DNA from: Pinus tabuliformis
Taxonomy: Eukaryota > Streptophyta > Pinopsida > Pinales > Pinaceae
Assembly: GCA_031772625.1 (NCBI GenBank)
Contig: CM062817.1
Location: 889,934,184 to 889,998,183 of the forward strand
Direction of reading: 5' to 3'
Length of the DNA: 64,000 nucleotides
Part shown: piece by piece, positions 11,900 to 24,430 of the stretch
How the letters are laid out: each line of letters opens with the position of its first letter
Position numbering within the stretch: the stretch's first letter is position 1
The notes under the pieces: model-generated
Databases searched by the model: none
Seen by the model: only the letters and a program-made list of their open reading frames with translations
Told to the model about the DNA's origin: nothing
Translations under genes and position numbers: made by a program

Positions 11900-12860
11900 C
11901 GATGTTGATCATGTCACTGCTTGTACTTGGCATTTGATTTCTCCAAAATGTTATGGACCTGCTGGTAGATATGTTGGATGTGCTCAATGAAGTTGTTTGC
12001 CTTATCTGTTTCGAACTGGACATGAGTCGAATCTGCCTGAGTAGCTACAAATGGCATGGCCGCATCAATGGGACATAGTGCCTGGAATCCCAAGCCCACT
12101 TGAAAAGGGTTGTGGCTAGTCGAGCTATGGAGAGCCCGATTATAGTCGTGTTGAACATAGGGGAGGCTCGTTGTGGCCAGTCGAGCTGTGGAGAGCCCGG
12201 TTATAGTTGTGTTGAACATAGGGGAGGCTCTCATCCCATGTGCATGGATGCTTTGACTTGTACATGCACAGAATATGTATGATCATCCTATTGACAACCT
12301 CTGTCTGGCCATCAGTTTGGGGATGGAAGGCTGTGGACTTAGTGAGTTTGGTGTCCAGCATCAACTAGAGACTGGACCAAAATGTACTAAGGAACTTGTT
12401 GTCCCGACCTGAGATGATAGATTATGGGATCCCAAAGTGGACCCACACTCGTTCAAAGAAGAGTTTATAAGTGGCTTATGTTGTGATATTCTTCTTGCAG
12501 GCCGCCATAATGGCCATCTTTGAGAACCTATTGACGACCATAAAATACAGTCATTTCCATGCTTAGTAGAAGGAAGGCCCGACATGTAATCCATGGAGAT
12601 GGATTCCCAAGGTCGACTAGGGGTAGGCAGCGGAGTATATAGGCCTTGCTTCTTGATGGTCAGTTTGGCAATGGTGCAGGCAATGCAGGATCTAATGTAC
12701 TTCCCGACATCGTGTCGATGATTCGGCCAGTAGAAATACTTCTGCAGTACTGCCACTGTTTTCTCGACCCCGAAATGCCCAACAACCTGACTGTAGTGTG
12801 CTTCCTAAATCATCTTGGCACACTCGCTTGAAGGAACACAAAGGTGACCCAGGCGGCATA
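11900..12860 (-). pseudogene. Integrase region
   Basis: The zinc-binding part is visible (FYWPNHRHDVGKYIRSC followed by CTIAK), then the start of the catalytic core (WESISMDYMSGLP) and TKLTKSTAFHPQTDGQTE-type sequence around 12330. This enzyme joins the element's DNA copy to the chromosome. Part of a broken element. Confidence 0.8.
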
Positions 12861-12870
12861 ACAGGGCATC

Positions 12871-14350
12871 CTAGAGGTGAAAATCTGAAACATGACCCTC
12901 CAAGGTTTTCTGGTATGTGTGACCAAATTCTGGGTCACTTTCGTAGAGAAGCGGCCAACAACAAGTCTCGTGCCCACAAGAGTTGAGCACGGTGGTTAAC
13001 GCCATGATCAGTGGTCGACTAAGGCAATTTGCAACATTATTGGTACTACCCTTCTTATACTTGATATTCAAATGGAACTGTTGCAAGTATGTTGACCACT
13101 ATTGATGGTGATCATTCTACAACTTTCCTTGGCTCTGTATGAACTGCAGGGGCCAGTGGTCTGTGTGGATGACTTTTTCCTTCCCCAAAATGTAATTCTT
13201 CCATTGTCGAAAGGCCTGCACAATGGAATACATCTCTTTGTCATAAGTGGGATACTTCCAGACTATGTCTGAAAGTGTCTCACTATGATATGCCACTAGA
13301 TGCCCGTGTTGAGTAAGGACTGCCCCAATAGCATAGTCAGAGGCATCTATCTCGATCTCAAATGGTTGTTGCAAGTATGGTAATGCGAGCACTAGTGTCG
13401 AGCAGAGGAAATGTTTCAACTCTGTGAATGTCTTCTGTTGAGGTTTAGACCAAAAGAATTTTTCTTTCGCTCCTCCCTTGGTGACTTGACTCAAGGGCCA
13501 AGTGATATGAGAAAATCCCAACATGAACCTGCACTAGAAGTTGGCGAGACCCAAAAAGCTATGGAGCTCTGTCAAAGTGGTTGGAGATGGCCAATCCTGA
13601 ATGATTTGGATGTTGGCTGGATCCACATGCACCCCTCATTCATCAATATGTATCCTAGATACTGAACCTGGGTCATGCCAAAAGTGCATTTCTCCAAATT
13701 GGCACATAACTTGTGTTGCCGCAATGTTTGGAGAACCTGTCGAATGTGGTGGAGGTGCTCTTCCCAACTTTGGTTGAAGATCATGATGTCATCCAAGCAT
13801 ACCACTACAAATGAGTTGGTGAATGGCCACAAGATGTCATCTATTAGCCTCATGAAGGTTACAGGAGCATTCGTCAACTCGAAAGGCATAACCAACCATT
13901 TGAAAGGGCCCTCGTTGGCTTTGAAGGCAGTCTTCCACACATCGGAGGGTTCGATTGGTACCTGGTGATATCCTGACTTCAAATCGATCTTGCTGAAATG
14001 TTTTCCCCCCTTCAGTTGGTCAAGAAGGTCATCAATCAATGGGATCGGGTACCTATTCCAGACAATGATCTTGTTTAGCGCCCGATAGTCAATTCAAAGT
14101 CTCCAAGTCCCATCCTTCTTCTTTACCAACACGATCGGGCTCCCACAGGGTAATGAACTTGGTCGAATGTGACTTTTCTGTAGCAGCTCCTAAATCTGCC
14201 TCTTGATTTCATCGTTCTCCAAAACAGAGCGCTGATAGATTGGTCCATTGGGCAGCGGTGCACCTGGGGTGAGGTTGATGGAGTGCTTGGCCTGACAGTG
14301 CAGAGGAACCCCTGCGGGGGAGGTGAAGATGTCCTCGTACTCCTCCACAA
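12871..14350 (-). pseudogene. Reverse transcriptase and RNase H region
   Basis: RT motifs are plain: IDLKSGYHQVPI, the VCLDDIMIF catalytic box (YLDD family) and CTFGMTQVQYLGYI. RNase H follows with EIDASDYAIGAVL, YDKEMYSIVQAF and HTDHWPL. The order RT, RNase H, integrase identifies Ty3/gypsy. Part of a broken element. Confidence 0.9.
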
Positions 14351-14369
14351 CCTTGTCTATCTACAGTTG

Positions 14370-14810
14370 TCATGCGGAGGGACCCTGACTGGAGGTCGTG
14401 GCCATTGTCTTCTTCTTTCCTTGAGGGTGTATCATCAAGAAAACAAATTTTCCTATTTTGGAAATGAGCCTACTGCATTGTTTTGTAGTAACCAAAGAGA
14501 TGGCAGTAGGTGGTGCTATCTTCGGTATCCTGTACAACTTATTTGTCAAAGTAACAATAACTTCACGAGACCTTGATTCATACACAGCATGTCGCTTCCA
14601 CAAGTATGGTTGGCCTAATAATACATCACAAACATCAAGGGGAGCAATGTCACACAATACCTCATCTGTGAAGGACTTGATGTTGTATGGAAGGTGACAC
14701 TGTTGGCTCACGCAAATATCCCGTCTTTGGTGAAGCCACCCGATGGTGTATGGTTGCCGATGTGTTGTGGTCGATAAGCCCAGCCGTTTCATGACCTCTA
14801 CCCACATTTA
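14370..14810 (-). pseudogene. Aspartic protease region
   Basis: The segment between Gag and RT includes CDIAPLDVCDVLLGQPYLW, the typical distal end of a plant Ty3 retropepsin. The active-site triad is not clear to me. Part of a broken element. Confidence 0.6.
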
Positions 14811-14909
14811 TCTCCCACTATCAACAATGAACTGTATCAGGGAGCCCTTTACCCACATTTGGGAGTGGAAGAGGTGCTCCTCCTCCTTTGGATCTTCAGG
14901 TTCCTCTTT

Positions 14910-15960
14910 CTAGATCTTCGTGGTGGCAACGGTGGCATTGGGCTCCGCATCGATAATCTGCGTCCCTTTGTCATTCCCCTTGTCGGGTTCTGACTCAGAG
15001 TCAGAACATGCATTTGATTCTGAAGCCTTTAGCTCGGCCACCAGTGACTTCTTGGCCTGACAGTCACTTGTGTTGTGAGTGGAGCTCTTATGGAACTCGC
15101 ACCACTTTCCCGTGTCCTTTTTCGGCTTCACAGTGCTATTCTTTTCTTGCGGCTTTGGTGGGTTATCCTAGGCTACCTCGCCTTGGCTTTGTCTTTTGTT
15201 CTGCGATCTGGGGGCACCTTTCTCCTGCTTCAGATTTTCAAATCCAAAGTCTCGCTTCTTCTGTTTAAACTTTTGCTCGATCTTGACGGCATATCGGTAT
15301 GCCGTGCTGAGCGAGATGTTCAGGAATTCTATTTCGTCCTGGATGTACCTGTGTAGGCAATCGTGGTATTTGAGTACCAAATGTTGCTCCGAATCCTTGA
15401 TACCAAACTTTGTGCGAAGGGTATGAAAAATATTGGTAAACTCTGGAATGTCTTGGTCCCTTCCTTGTCGTAGTGTGGTGCACTTTATGCATTGATCCTC
15501 ATAACTTCTAACAAGGTAGTACTACTCCTTGATGGCAGCTCGGAATGAATTCCAAGTGGGTGTGGCTAAAAATAGTGAGGTCGTACTTTCATCCTTCTTC
15601 TCGCAGTAGGTTTCCCATCAGTCCTTGTTGTGGACGGCAGCTTTGAGAAGAGCGAAAGTAATCTTTTCTTAGCCAAAGAAATCATGAACAAAAAAATACC
15701 CTTCTATAATATTTAACCGTTTATCTATAGCATCTGCATCTATCTGACCCTCAAATATGGGAATGTCAATGTTAAATTGTACCTTAAAGGGTGTGGCGCT
15801 TCTAGAGTAGCTGCTGGAAGTAGATGTGTCACCCCTAGGTAGCTACTGAAGGATCTAGGCAAAGTTATCCATCATCGCGTTCCTTTGTCGCTCGAGGGCC
15901 TCTTCGAGCAAGATTTTGATAGGATCTCCAGCCCCCTCGTCTTTCTTTTCATCCTCCATG
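14910..15960 (-). pseudogene. Gag region
   Basis: Located between the primer site and protease. Visible are a zinc-knuckle-like stretch (WCEFHKSSTHNTSDC) and a Gag core with YHDCLHRYIQDEIEF. The Lys/Arg-rich part near 15180-15260 fits a nucleic-acid-binding tail. Part of a broken element. Confidence 0.7.
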
Positions 15961-16072
15961 GGACGCCGTCAAGATTTGTGAGGCTGGTCTTGCAAAGGTT
16001 CGACCAGTTCAAGCCATAACTCCTTATATCCCGACCCCATTGGGGACATGCAAGGAAAACATAGAAAGAGCA

Positions 16073-16088
16073 GACCTCTCTGATATCA
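16073..16088 (-). other. Primer binding site, initiator tRNA-Met type
   Basis: On the minus strand it reads TGATATCAGAG, one base off TGGTATCAGAG, right after the 5' LTR edge at 16090. This is the usual primer site of plant chromoviruses. Confidence 0.75.
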
Positions 16089-16089
16089 C

Positions 16090-16790
16090 TGATCCAGATT
16101 TAAACAGGAACGCAATAAAGTACAAAAATAAACACAAATACAGAGATACAGCATAAATAATACTTCATTCATTAATGGAGAATACTGAAATATGCTTACA
16201 AAGAGAAATGGAAATAAACTAGCTCGGGCGATGGTAGTTTATCTTTGAGAAGAGATGTGATGGCTACATGCCTCCGAACTGCCTTAAAATGAGGCTCAAG
16301 GCCTTTTTATTATTGAACAATAAGAGAAAACCCTAAACAACGAAAACCCTAACCCGAGGAGATGTAACACCAAGAGTTTATGGATGTCGTTGGGGTGAGT
16401 TGGATAGCCAATCCCGAGCTTGCGACTTGGTCATATTATGTTCGTTTGACACGCATGATAACCCGTTGGAAAGATATCTCCGAGGTCTATGACGGAAAAG
16501 ATGACTTTTGTCGGAAAATCTCTGGCAGTAGATTTCCAAAAAACCGTCGTTTAGGGCCTCAAAACGGCTCTGGAAGTTTAGGACCCGAAAAAACTGCTAA
16601 AAATAGTAAAATGTGCTACAATTAAGGAATCTGTAAAAAAAAACATAAAACAAAAAAACAAAAACAAAAAAACAAAAACAAAAACAAAAAAACAAAAACA
16701 AAAACAAAACAAAACAAACAAACAAACAAAAAGGCAATGGTGGGGGTCCAATTGGAATTTGCGGGTGGACACCAATATCCACCTGGATCA
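16090..16790 (-). repeat. 5' LTR of the chromovirus-like element
   Basis: Starts TGATCC and ends GGATCA. It aligns with 10802-11420 apart from an inserted A-rich simple repeat at 16634-16731. Confidence 0.92.
16634..16731 (+). repeat. (CAAAAA)n / (CAAA)n simple repeat
   Basis: About 98 bases of C followed by runs of three to seven A, inside the 5' LTR. At this place the other LTR has only a short A-rich piece (about 11345-11368), so the expansion followed insertion. Confidence 0.9.
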
Positions 16791-16953
16791 AGTAGATTCA
16801 ATAGTAGCAATTATATCATCAAACTTTACAGTAGTTTCAACATTTTTAACAATAATGGTTGTTACAACATCAGTTGTTACATCATTTTCAGCAGATTTAA
16901 CATTGATAGTTGTTATGGTATTTGTTGTTATGGCATTTTTTGTTACAACATCT
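16791..16953 (+). repeat. TTACAAC composite satellite, segment 2
   Basis: Continues segment 1 after the Ty3/gypsy element. It ends CATCT (16949-16953), the left target duplication of the next insertion. Confidence 0.85.
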
Positions 16954-17442
16954 TGTGACCACCCATGGTTCTATCATAAAATGCATTGTAAATATTTTTT
17001 ACAAATATATGAAATTAAGAAAAAGGGACTGATTCAAAGGGACAATGATTCCAGAGCTGGGGAGGAGGATTGTTTGCTTGGGAGGTTGAAGTTTTCTTGT
17101 GGAGAAAATCTGAAATGTTTGGGACAACCATTAAAAGCTGGTTGGTGCATGAATTAAAGAACTAGTTCTTAAAATTGAATGAACTACAAAGAAGGTACAC
17201 AAGCCCATGCACTTGGGAACCTTCACAATGAAAAGGGATAACAAACCAAGAGGGGAACTACTCAGTTCAAGAAATCAAGGACGAAGCAGTAAATGTGAGT
17301 GAGGAAAAGAAGGAAAGGCATGGTATTTGATTCATGCTGAAAGAGAGAGGAAACACAATTCAAGCAAAAGAAAAATAGAGAAAATTGGTTCAATCAGCAG
17401 GCATCACAGAACAGGAGAGAAGAAAAGGGGATTGGCTCTTAA

Positions 17443-17712
17443 TTTCCCCGGAGGCTGTGGGTTGAGCTACTAGTCTTTGTAGCCCTGTAACAATTTAGGG
17501 TTCCTTGGGGGCTATGGGTTGAGATAGGATCCCTAGAGCCCTATAATAGCTTAGGTCCCTGGAGGTTGTGGGTTGACACAGAGTCTATGGAGCCTTGTAA
17601 CAACTTGGTTCCCTGGAGGCTATGGCTTATGATGTAATCTATGGATCCTGTTAACAACTTGGGTCCCCTAGAGGCTGTGGGTTGAGATAGCAAGCTATGG
17701 AGCCCTAGACAA
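17443..17712 (+). repeat. 54-60 bp tandem repeat, five units
   Basis: Each unit has CCTGGAGGCTGTGGGTTGAG near its start and GAGCCCTGTAACAACTTGG near its end. The units are 80-90 percent alike by eye. Confidence 0.85.
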
Positions 17713-19637
17713 CTTGGGAAGAGGCTAATATTGTTGAATCATCAAAAAAAGTATTTATTAAAGACCTTGGTTACTGCGTTATTGTTACAGTGGATCCTAG
17801 ACTCTCTGGAAGGGTGTGAATCATTGTGTATGCACTTGGGGTGAGGCAAGAACCTTTGGACTCCTTGTACTGAGAATATGGCAGCATCAACTGGTGGAAT
17901 TGAGGAAGAGGCCCTCTAGATTCCCTATTTCTATTGGCATTTAGTGTTCTAATCCCATAAGAAAGGACCCCCCTCAGAATCTGGAACCTGGCTTGGGCAT
18001 GATAACTACAAGTAAGTGTGGTTGTAGTTGTCTATGGTTTGGGTGGAGAATCCTTGTCCCACAATCAATTGCCATGGAACTTCAAATATAATTTTTTGTT
18101 TGTGTTTCTTAAATATTAATGAACTTATGATGCATTTTTGGTTGAAATGGTTTGGATTATTTTTGGACTATAACGGAGTTGTTAATGTGATGAGCATATG
18201 GATGCCTCTCTATGCAAAGATAACATTATAGCTATGATAAATAAATGCATACATAAACACTATGTCACACCTCTGAAATTAACAACGTTGACAAACAAGT
18301 TGAATTAGTGTATGCATCTGCAATGGAATGAAGTGTTGTGTTAAATGCTCATTATCGTAGTTCATAACATATACTCTGCAACAAAATGTGTAATGTTGTA
18401 TACAATAAACTAACTTGAGTCATGTTCTTGAACTTGAATCATGTATTGGGGTAAATTCTCATTCATACTGATTAACAATGCATATGTAAGTAATACAAAG
18501 ATGTCATGAAATGCCACAGGCATCGGAAGGATCCATAAGGATTTGGAATAAAAACTTGGAACATTGGGCACAAAGACCTTTTTTATTAACATAAAATAAG
18601 TACATAAGAGACCACCCACTTGGCAGGGTCTGTACATATACATGGATGTTCCTTCACTAGGATATAAGCCCTTGAACCTATGCAAAAGGCATTGAGTCAA
18701 CACTGGAAGGGTTATCCTCCCTTTAAGTGTAGGAATAGCCGAAACCCATGCAAGAAGGCTTCACCAACCTTGCATTATAAGCAACCTAGATATCTTCTAC
18801 TTGCATCAAGGTGTAGCTAGCTCGGCCCTGAAAGTATCTGCATATCGCCATGGAGTTTCTTACAGACCTACTTTGAAGCCTGAAACCTTTGGCGTGTGGT
18901 AGGTGAGGTGGAGACCTTTCAAGAGTTCACACACAACTGGTGGTAGGTAAGGGATGCAAGAACACTTATGACAACATGCATGGGATTCCATGTCTAAGAA
19001 TGGGGAATGCATAAGGGCCAAGAACTCCTTAGAGATGGATTGGCTCAAGCTCAGTAGGGGTAGCACCATAGGGCACCTTAATAAGCCATCAATGTCAGCA
19101 CCAAGTACTAGCATTGATATGGACATCTGTAGCACCTTTAAGACAAAGCCATGGTTGAAATAACTAGCTCAGGAAAATTATGGCCAGGTCGAGACTTTCT
19201 CTTATGATGGTTGTAAAGATCCCTGTCTGATACATTTCTTAAGGTAGGGTCAAGATCCCTTGGTTGAGCCATGACAGAGATTGAAGGCAAGCTTGATATG
19301 GTGCAAGAGGGAAAGCCTTAAACTTATAACGAAAATTTGGAAAAACCTTGTATGGATCAAAACCTTAGCCATGGAGACTCTTCATTGGCGTGGCCTAATT
19401 TTTCCTTTAACGTAATTAGATGAGGAAGTGACAACGTCGCTCATAGGTACAAACCTGAAATATTACCTAGGAGGATTGCATTGCATAACTATGAGATTGA
19501 CCATGATGATGTCAATCAGAATGAGCTGGCTGACACGCCATGCCGAAAGTCCTATGATTGGTCAGAGGTGGACCCTCTTGACCGGTCAGCAACGGGCTGA
19601 TGTGGTGAGTAGAGGTCGTTGCACGCGGCAAGGCCCG

Positions 19638-19638
<1 letters not shown>

Positions 19639-19689
<51 letters not shown>
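19639..19689. repeat. (TA)n microsatellite
   Basis: About 25 uninterrupted TA units near the right end of the probable solo LTR. Confidence 0.97.
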
Positions 19690-19692
<3 letters not shown>

Positions 19693-19813
19693 CAGCTCTA
19701 GTTGTGAGGCCCTTATGACAATTTGGGAAGTCAAGTAGAGTTCGAAGGAAACTAATAAATAAATATGTTTTACCCCATTCCTCTAATAGTATGAGGGTTT
19801 GGGTGATGTTACA

Positions 19814-20164
19814 TATCCGTTTTTACAACATCTACTTCTCAATCTAGTATTTCCTATGTTTGTGCTTCTCAATTTGTTTTCTTGATCCCCCAAGTGTTAG
19901 TGTAGTGTTGGGTGGCAGAAACAACGCTTTGGTTGCCCACTTTCAAACTTTGACAAGCAAGATGAAATGTATTTATACTCCCTCAATTGTTACAACATTT
20001 GTTATTACAACATCCATTTTTACAACATCTGCTGAAATGGTAACTGTTTCTATAGCTTCAATAGTAGCAATTGTTGTAGCATCATCTTTTACAACAATTT
20101 CAGCATTTTCAATAGTAATGGGTGTTACAACATCAGTTGTTATAGAATTTTCAACGTATTTAAC
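19814..20164 (+). repeat. TTACAAC composite satellite, segment 3
   Basis: Contains one copy of the ~130-bp non-repetitive block (about 19852-19970; GTGCTTCTCAATTTG to AAGCAAGATGAAATG), then degenerate TTACAAC units. It ends TTAAC (20160-20164), the target duplication of the next element. Confidence 0.88.
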
Positions 20165-22197
20165 AATAACACCCCCCCCACATTTAACCAATTTCACTAA
20201 CCTGCCAAAATAATCATGAGGGGAAGAGCTATTATGACATGACCTGACCTCCTCGGTTCCATTACGGAAGTGGGGCTGACCATGGAAGACAAACTTACAT
20301 CTCATAACATTCTACATAGGCTACAGGTCACTTAGAGGTTGAGTAAACACTCCAGGTGGCCAAAACTTGAGTTGGACACCCTTTCTCTAACCTAAGTCCC
20401 TAACTTCTCCCATAAAAAGCCATCCATGCGGTTGGAAGCCTCCAATCGCAAGCACAAACATACATCCATGTGGTTGCAAACCAAATTTATTAGTTAGGAG
20501 CATGTGGTCCTAAGATCTAAGCCTAGATTCCAGGTCAGCCTCCAAACCACTACCCAGGAATTCCTGTAACTTCTTAGAATCAATAATGACATCAATACAA
20601 ATCTATTCATACAAAATTTAATCAAGGACTTGAACTAACCGGGCCTAACCATGACAGTCATTTTGTTAAACATGTTGAGGAAGTGTAATCTACATGTCAT
20701 GATGACATATTTAAACATGTGCTTATTTGAGAATCGTCAAAAAGATCTAGTTTCCTCTCATAATAGTTGCAATAACATCTATTAGCTCATGCATTCATTA
20801 ACCATTCATTAACAAAGTAAAACACATTCAGATCCATAGCCAATATACATCATATAACTAGTATATAACCAGCAAATGAAAAACATATACACCATAATAA
20901 AATAACCATCAAAGCCACATAATAACAAATACAATTACTTTGGAAAATACAAGAGGAAAATAGCTCTTATTAACATATGCAAAATCCAACCAAGTCAGGG
21001 ACTTCCACATACCACCCGACCATAGATTAGGCTTAACCAAATCTCTCTTTCAGCCAATCACCCCGTGCCATATCCCAAGCATGAATGTGGCATCTCATGG
21101 AATAAACCTAACAACACCATACCAAGTTTTCTAGAGGCCAAACCACCTCAACCCTCAACCATTGATTCCACCTCATGGTCCGACATCACTAACACCAACT
21201 AGATCAGTCTCTACCAAAGTTGTCCAGGGCTCTAGAGAATTTTTCCCAACTGCGGCTCCAAGAACTAATAAATCAACCCACAACCTTCAAAGGCTCCAAA
21301 GCGTTTGTCCAACCAACACTCCAAGACTAGTAACTCAACCCACCAAGGGCTCCAAAGCATTTTTCCAACCAAGGCTCTAGGACTAGTAACTCAACCCAAG
21401 TTGTTCCAGGGCTCTAGAGTGTTTGTTCCAACCAACGGCTCTAGGAACTAGTAACTAAACCCACAACCATAAGGATCCTGAGCACCAATCAGAACAACAG
21501 GTGCAAAACCCACAACACTATGGTTATCCAGGAAATGGCAAGGCCAAGAAAAACCATTGTCAAACTAAGAAAACCTCCATGCCAATGACATATCATAACC
21601 AAATAACCACATGCATATACCATGCATGCCAAAACTAGTAAGGAAATCATACATGCAACTCGATACCTGCAAGGAAATCCTGTTGTAGTTGTTGATCTCG
21701 TTGTCCCCTTGCGATTTCCTGCTTTTCCTTTGCCTTCTTTCTCCAAATCCAATGAAAACTAGAATGCTCCAACAATGCTCCAAGATTTCTTTAAGTTTGC
21801 AAGAGTATGAGAGAGAGAATAGAGAGAGAGCTCCAAAAATGAACTGACAAAAGCTTTCACACACTGACCAAAGCTGTGAACTGATCCTCAAAATCCTTTT
21901 TATCATTGAGGCCTCTATTTTCTTCATTTTCCTCTATTTTTCCTTCAATTTTCCTCACATGCAATTATGTGACCTTTCACCTTCCTTTTCTCCTATTTTC
22001 CATTATTTTCATAAATAAATGTCGATTAATGCCACTTTGTCTTTGCCAATGCCTTTGTCAAATTCCATAGCCATTTATTAATCACAAGTGATCCCCATCG
22101 CTATGGTTTTTCCCAACATTCATCTTGGAATATGTGTCTCGTGACCTTGGCTATTATTTTATTTATCTACATAGAAAATCAATTAGGGGTTGTTACA
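20165..22197 (-). repeat. 3' LTR of the Tekay/Del-like element
   Basis: Matches 27487-29541 throughout. It ends GGGGTTGTTACA and carries a 56-66 bp tandem repeat at 21210-21472. Confidence 0.93.
21210..21472 (+). repeat. 56-66 bp tandem repeat inside the 3' LTR, four units
   Basis: Units share AGGGCTC..AGAG, TTTGTCCAACCAA and GACTAGTAACTCAACCCA. The same array is in the partner LTR (28551-28802). Read on the other strand, parts (GGGTTGAGTTACTAGT, GGAGCCCTG) resemble the array at 17443-17712. Confidence 0.85.
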
Positions 22198-22213
22198 AAC
22201 CCTTCCCCTTGGA
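22198..22213 (-). other. Polypurine tract of the Tekay/Del-like element
   Basis: AACCCTTCCCCTTGG on the plus strand, a purine run on the element's strand, directly inside the 3' LTR. Confidence 0.7.
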
Positions 22214-22494
22214 GGGACACCATCCTCAGTGTTCAATGACACTTATAACCCCGCAAAACACATGCTTCCCATGGATCTTTATAACACAACTCGATATAAC
22301 ATTTACATCATATCATATTTCTAAATACATAACCAACATATCATGTACACCATACTGCTTATTAGAGTTTTATAACACAACTCAATGTGATATTTATATA
22401 CATATGCATATACATAGACATAACCAAAACATATATCAAAGCACATCCGCTCAATCAGTGAATAGAGAAGGATACATAGCCCACATCTGATCAG

Positions 22495-22900
22495 CCATGT
22501 CTCATGTAGCTTCATCCGAACCAAAGTGTTTCCACTACACTTTAACTTGCTCGATTGCTCGATTGCGGAGCATGAGAATCGTTCGCTGCAAAATGCACTA
22601 AGGTTCCAGCTATAATTCTCCTTCTGGATCCAACTACAATACAGACCATTCAATTACATGATCAACATCTTTCACATACTTCTTAAGCAATGGCACATGG
22701 AAAAACATCATGAACTTTCACTATCGGAGGCAATGCAATTCGGTAGGCCACTAGTCCAATCCTCTCAAGGATCTCGAAAGGCCCGCAATACTGAGGTGCT
22801 AGCTTGGAACATGATCCAACCCTCAAGGAGCTCTTCTTGGGATTGATGTGCAAGTACACATGTTCCCCAACCTAAAACTCCTTAAATTCCCTACATTGAT
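22495..22900 (-). pseudogene. Integrase GPF tail and chromodomain-like region
   Basis: On the minus strand short motifs YCGPFEILERIG and VAYRIALPP are followed by LMLRNRAIEQ and WKHFGSDEAT. The last two are characteristic of the Tekay/Del chromodomain. Part of a broken element. Confidence 0.75.
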
Positions 22901-22961
22901 CTGCATAAATCTTCTATATGTCCTGTGTTTCCTTTAGATTCTTCTTGATAACCTACATTTC

Positions 22962-23658
22962 CTATTCCATCTCTGCCAACATGTTCAGTCCTATCAATAC
23001 CCAATTCACTGGATCACTCCAACTGATAGGAGTATTACAACTCCACCCATAAAGTGCCTCAAATAGACTTATCCTCAAAGATTCATGATACCGATTGTTG
23101 TAAGAAAACTCCACCAACGGAAGATACTCCTCCCACCTTCGCTGCTGATGCATAACATACATTCACAACATGTCCTCCAAAATATTGTTGACCCTCTCTG
23201 CCTGCCCATCTATCTGCGAATGATAAGTTGTACTGAGGAACAAATATGTACCCAAACCTACAAATAACTCTTTCCCAAAACTTGGAAGTGAACCTGGTAT
23301 CTATGTCTGACACAATCTTCCTAGGAATACCATGTAACCTCACTATATCTCTAATGAATACTTATGCTACCTCACTAGCCGAATAAGTAGACTTCATTTG
23401 AATGAAGTGAGTTACCTTAGTCAACTTGTCAAACATAGCCATAACAGAATAGTGTTGTCTAGATGTTTGCAGAAAACTTGTAATGAAGTCCATGGAAATG
23501 ACCTCCCATTTCCACTCTAGAATTGGAATCGGCTGCAATAAACCACCTAGATGCTTACACTTTGCTTTTACCTGTTGATAATCCAAACATCTCGCCACAA
23601 ACTCTGCCACCTTCTTCTTTAGGTTCGGCCAATGGTAGAACTTCTTAACCGTTGTCAA
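22962..23658 (-). pseudogene. Integrase region
   Basis: Starts with the zinc-binding half (FYHWPNLKKKVAEFVARC), then WEVISMDFITSF at the catalytic core and YHESLRISLFEALYG further on. Part of a broken element. Confidence 0.85.
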
Positions 23659-23884
23659 TGTCTTCTGATATCCAGTGACCTAAATATGGATTAGCATGAA
23701 ATTCTCACAAGATAAGCTTCTTGATCTCGTTGTCATCTAACACATAGATCTTGTCCCTAAATATAACCAAACCATCTGCCATGAGATGATACTCCACATC
23801 TTGTTTTCCTATACCCCACTGATGTAACATGTGCTTAAGTTGTTCGTTCCTACCATCCCGTTATCCTGCCGGCAAGGTCTGATC

Positions 23885-24424
23885 CTATAAATCTATCCCA
23901 TATGAACTCATAGCTGCTATGTGATTTACCTGTACTCTCCTGCTAAGAGCATCTACAACCATGTTCTCTTTACCCTTAATGTACCTGATCTTGAAGTCAA
24001 ACTCATTGATCGTAGCCAACCACCTAGCTTTCCTGGCATTCAAATTAGGTTGGTCAAATAAGTATCTCAATCCACTGTGATCACTCATCAAAATGAAACT
24101 CCTATCAAGAAGATAGTGCCTCCACATCTTTAATGCATGAATGATCACTGCCAACTCAAGATCATGCATCACATAGATCTACTCATGCTCATTCAATTTC
24201 CTTTATTCGTAACATACTAGTTGTCCTTCCTGCATTAGAACTCCACCAAGTCCTCTCTTACAAGCATCTGTACACACCACAAACTCTTTGTATGGATCTG
24301 CAATATTTAGAACTAGAGCATTTGTAAGCAAATACTTCAACTGCTCAGAACTAGCCACACATTCAAATCTCTTTCCTTTTTCCTGCAAAGATGTAATAGG
24401 ATAGAAAATATATGAGAATTTCAT
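23885..24424 (-). pseudogene. RNase H region
   Basis: Motifs: VCTDACKRGLGGVLMQEG, HDLELAVIIHALKMWRHYL and SDHSGLRYLF, then RKARWLATINEFDF. These are the usual Ty3 RNase H blocks. Part of a broken element. Confidence 0.87.
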
Positions 24425-24430
24425 GATGAA

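Larger units (their letters stand above)
10802..16790 (-). mobile_element. Ty3/gypsy LTR retrotransposon, chromovirus-like, 6.0 kb
   Basis: Two LTRs (10802-11420 and 16090-16790) flank a minus-strand gag-pol order: Gag, protease, RT, RNase H, integrase, then a GPY-type tail. A tRNA-iMet-like primer site sits inside the right LTR and a purine tract inside the left LTR. Target duplications are GGTAG (10797-10801) and AGTAG (16791-16795), and an unoccupied copy of the same satellite reads AGTAG at about 29999-30003. Integrase downstream of RT makes it Ty3/gypsy. The tail suggests a chromovirus lineage. It is broken, with roughly ten breaks. The LTRs differ by about 5 percent in one half and more in the other, so it is old, likely tens of millions of years at slow woody-plant rates. 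Confidence 0.92.
16954..19813 (+). mobile_element. Probable solo LTR, 2.86 kb
   Basis: The insert begins TGTGACCACCC and ends GGGTGATGTTACA, the TG...CA form of an LTR, and sits cleanly inside the satellite. Flanks are CATCT and TATCC, a 5-bp target duplication with two transitions. No gag or pol motif, primer site or second LTR is visible, so a solo LTR is the simplest reading. It holds a tandem repeat (17443-17712) that resembles one in the LTRs of the neighbouring element at 20165-29541, and its ends resemble those LTRs too. A related family, inserted in the opposite orientation, is inferred. Confidence 0.6.

Noticed and set aside
16578-16810. Phe/Leu/Val-rich minus-strand ORFs resembling membrane segments
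   Set aside because: They are translations of the (CAAAAA)n simple repeat.
19428-19718. ORF with an Ile-Tyr run
   Set aside because: The run is a (TA)n microsatellite; the rest shows no family.
19860-20213. Val/Thr/Ser-rich ORFs in the satellite (also 29433-30233)
   Set aside because: The 18-bp repeat period keeps the frame open by arithmetic; block copies differ freely at amino-acid level and lack a common start.
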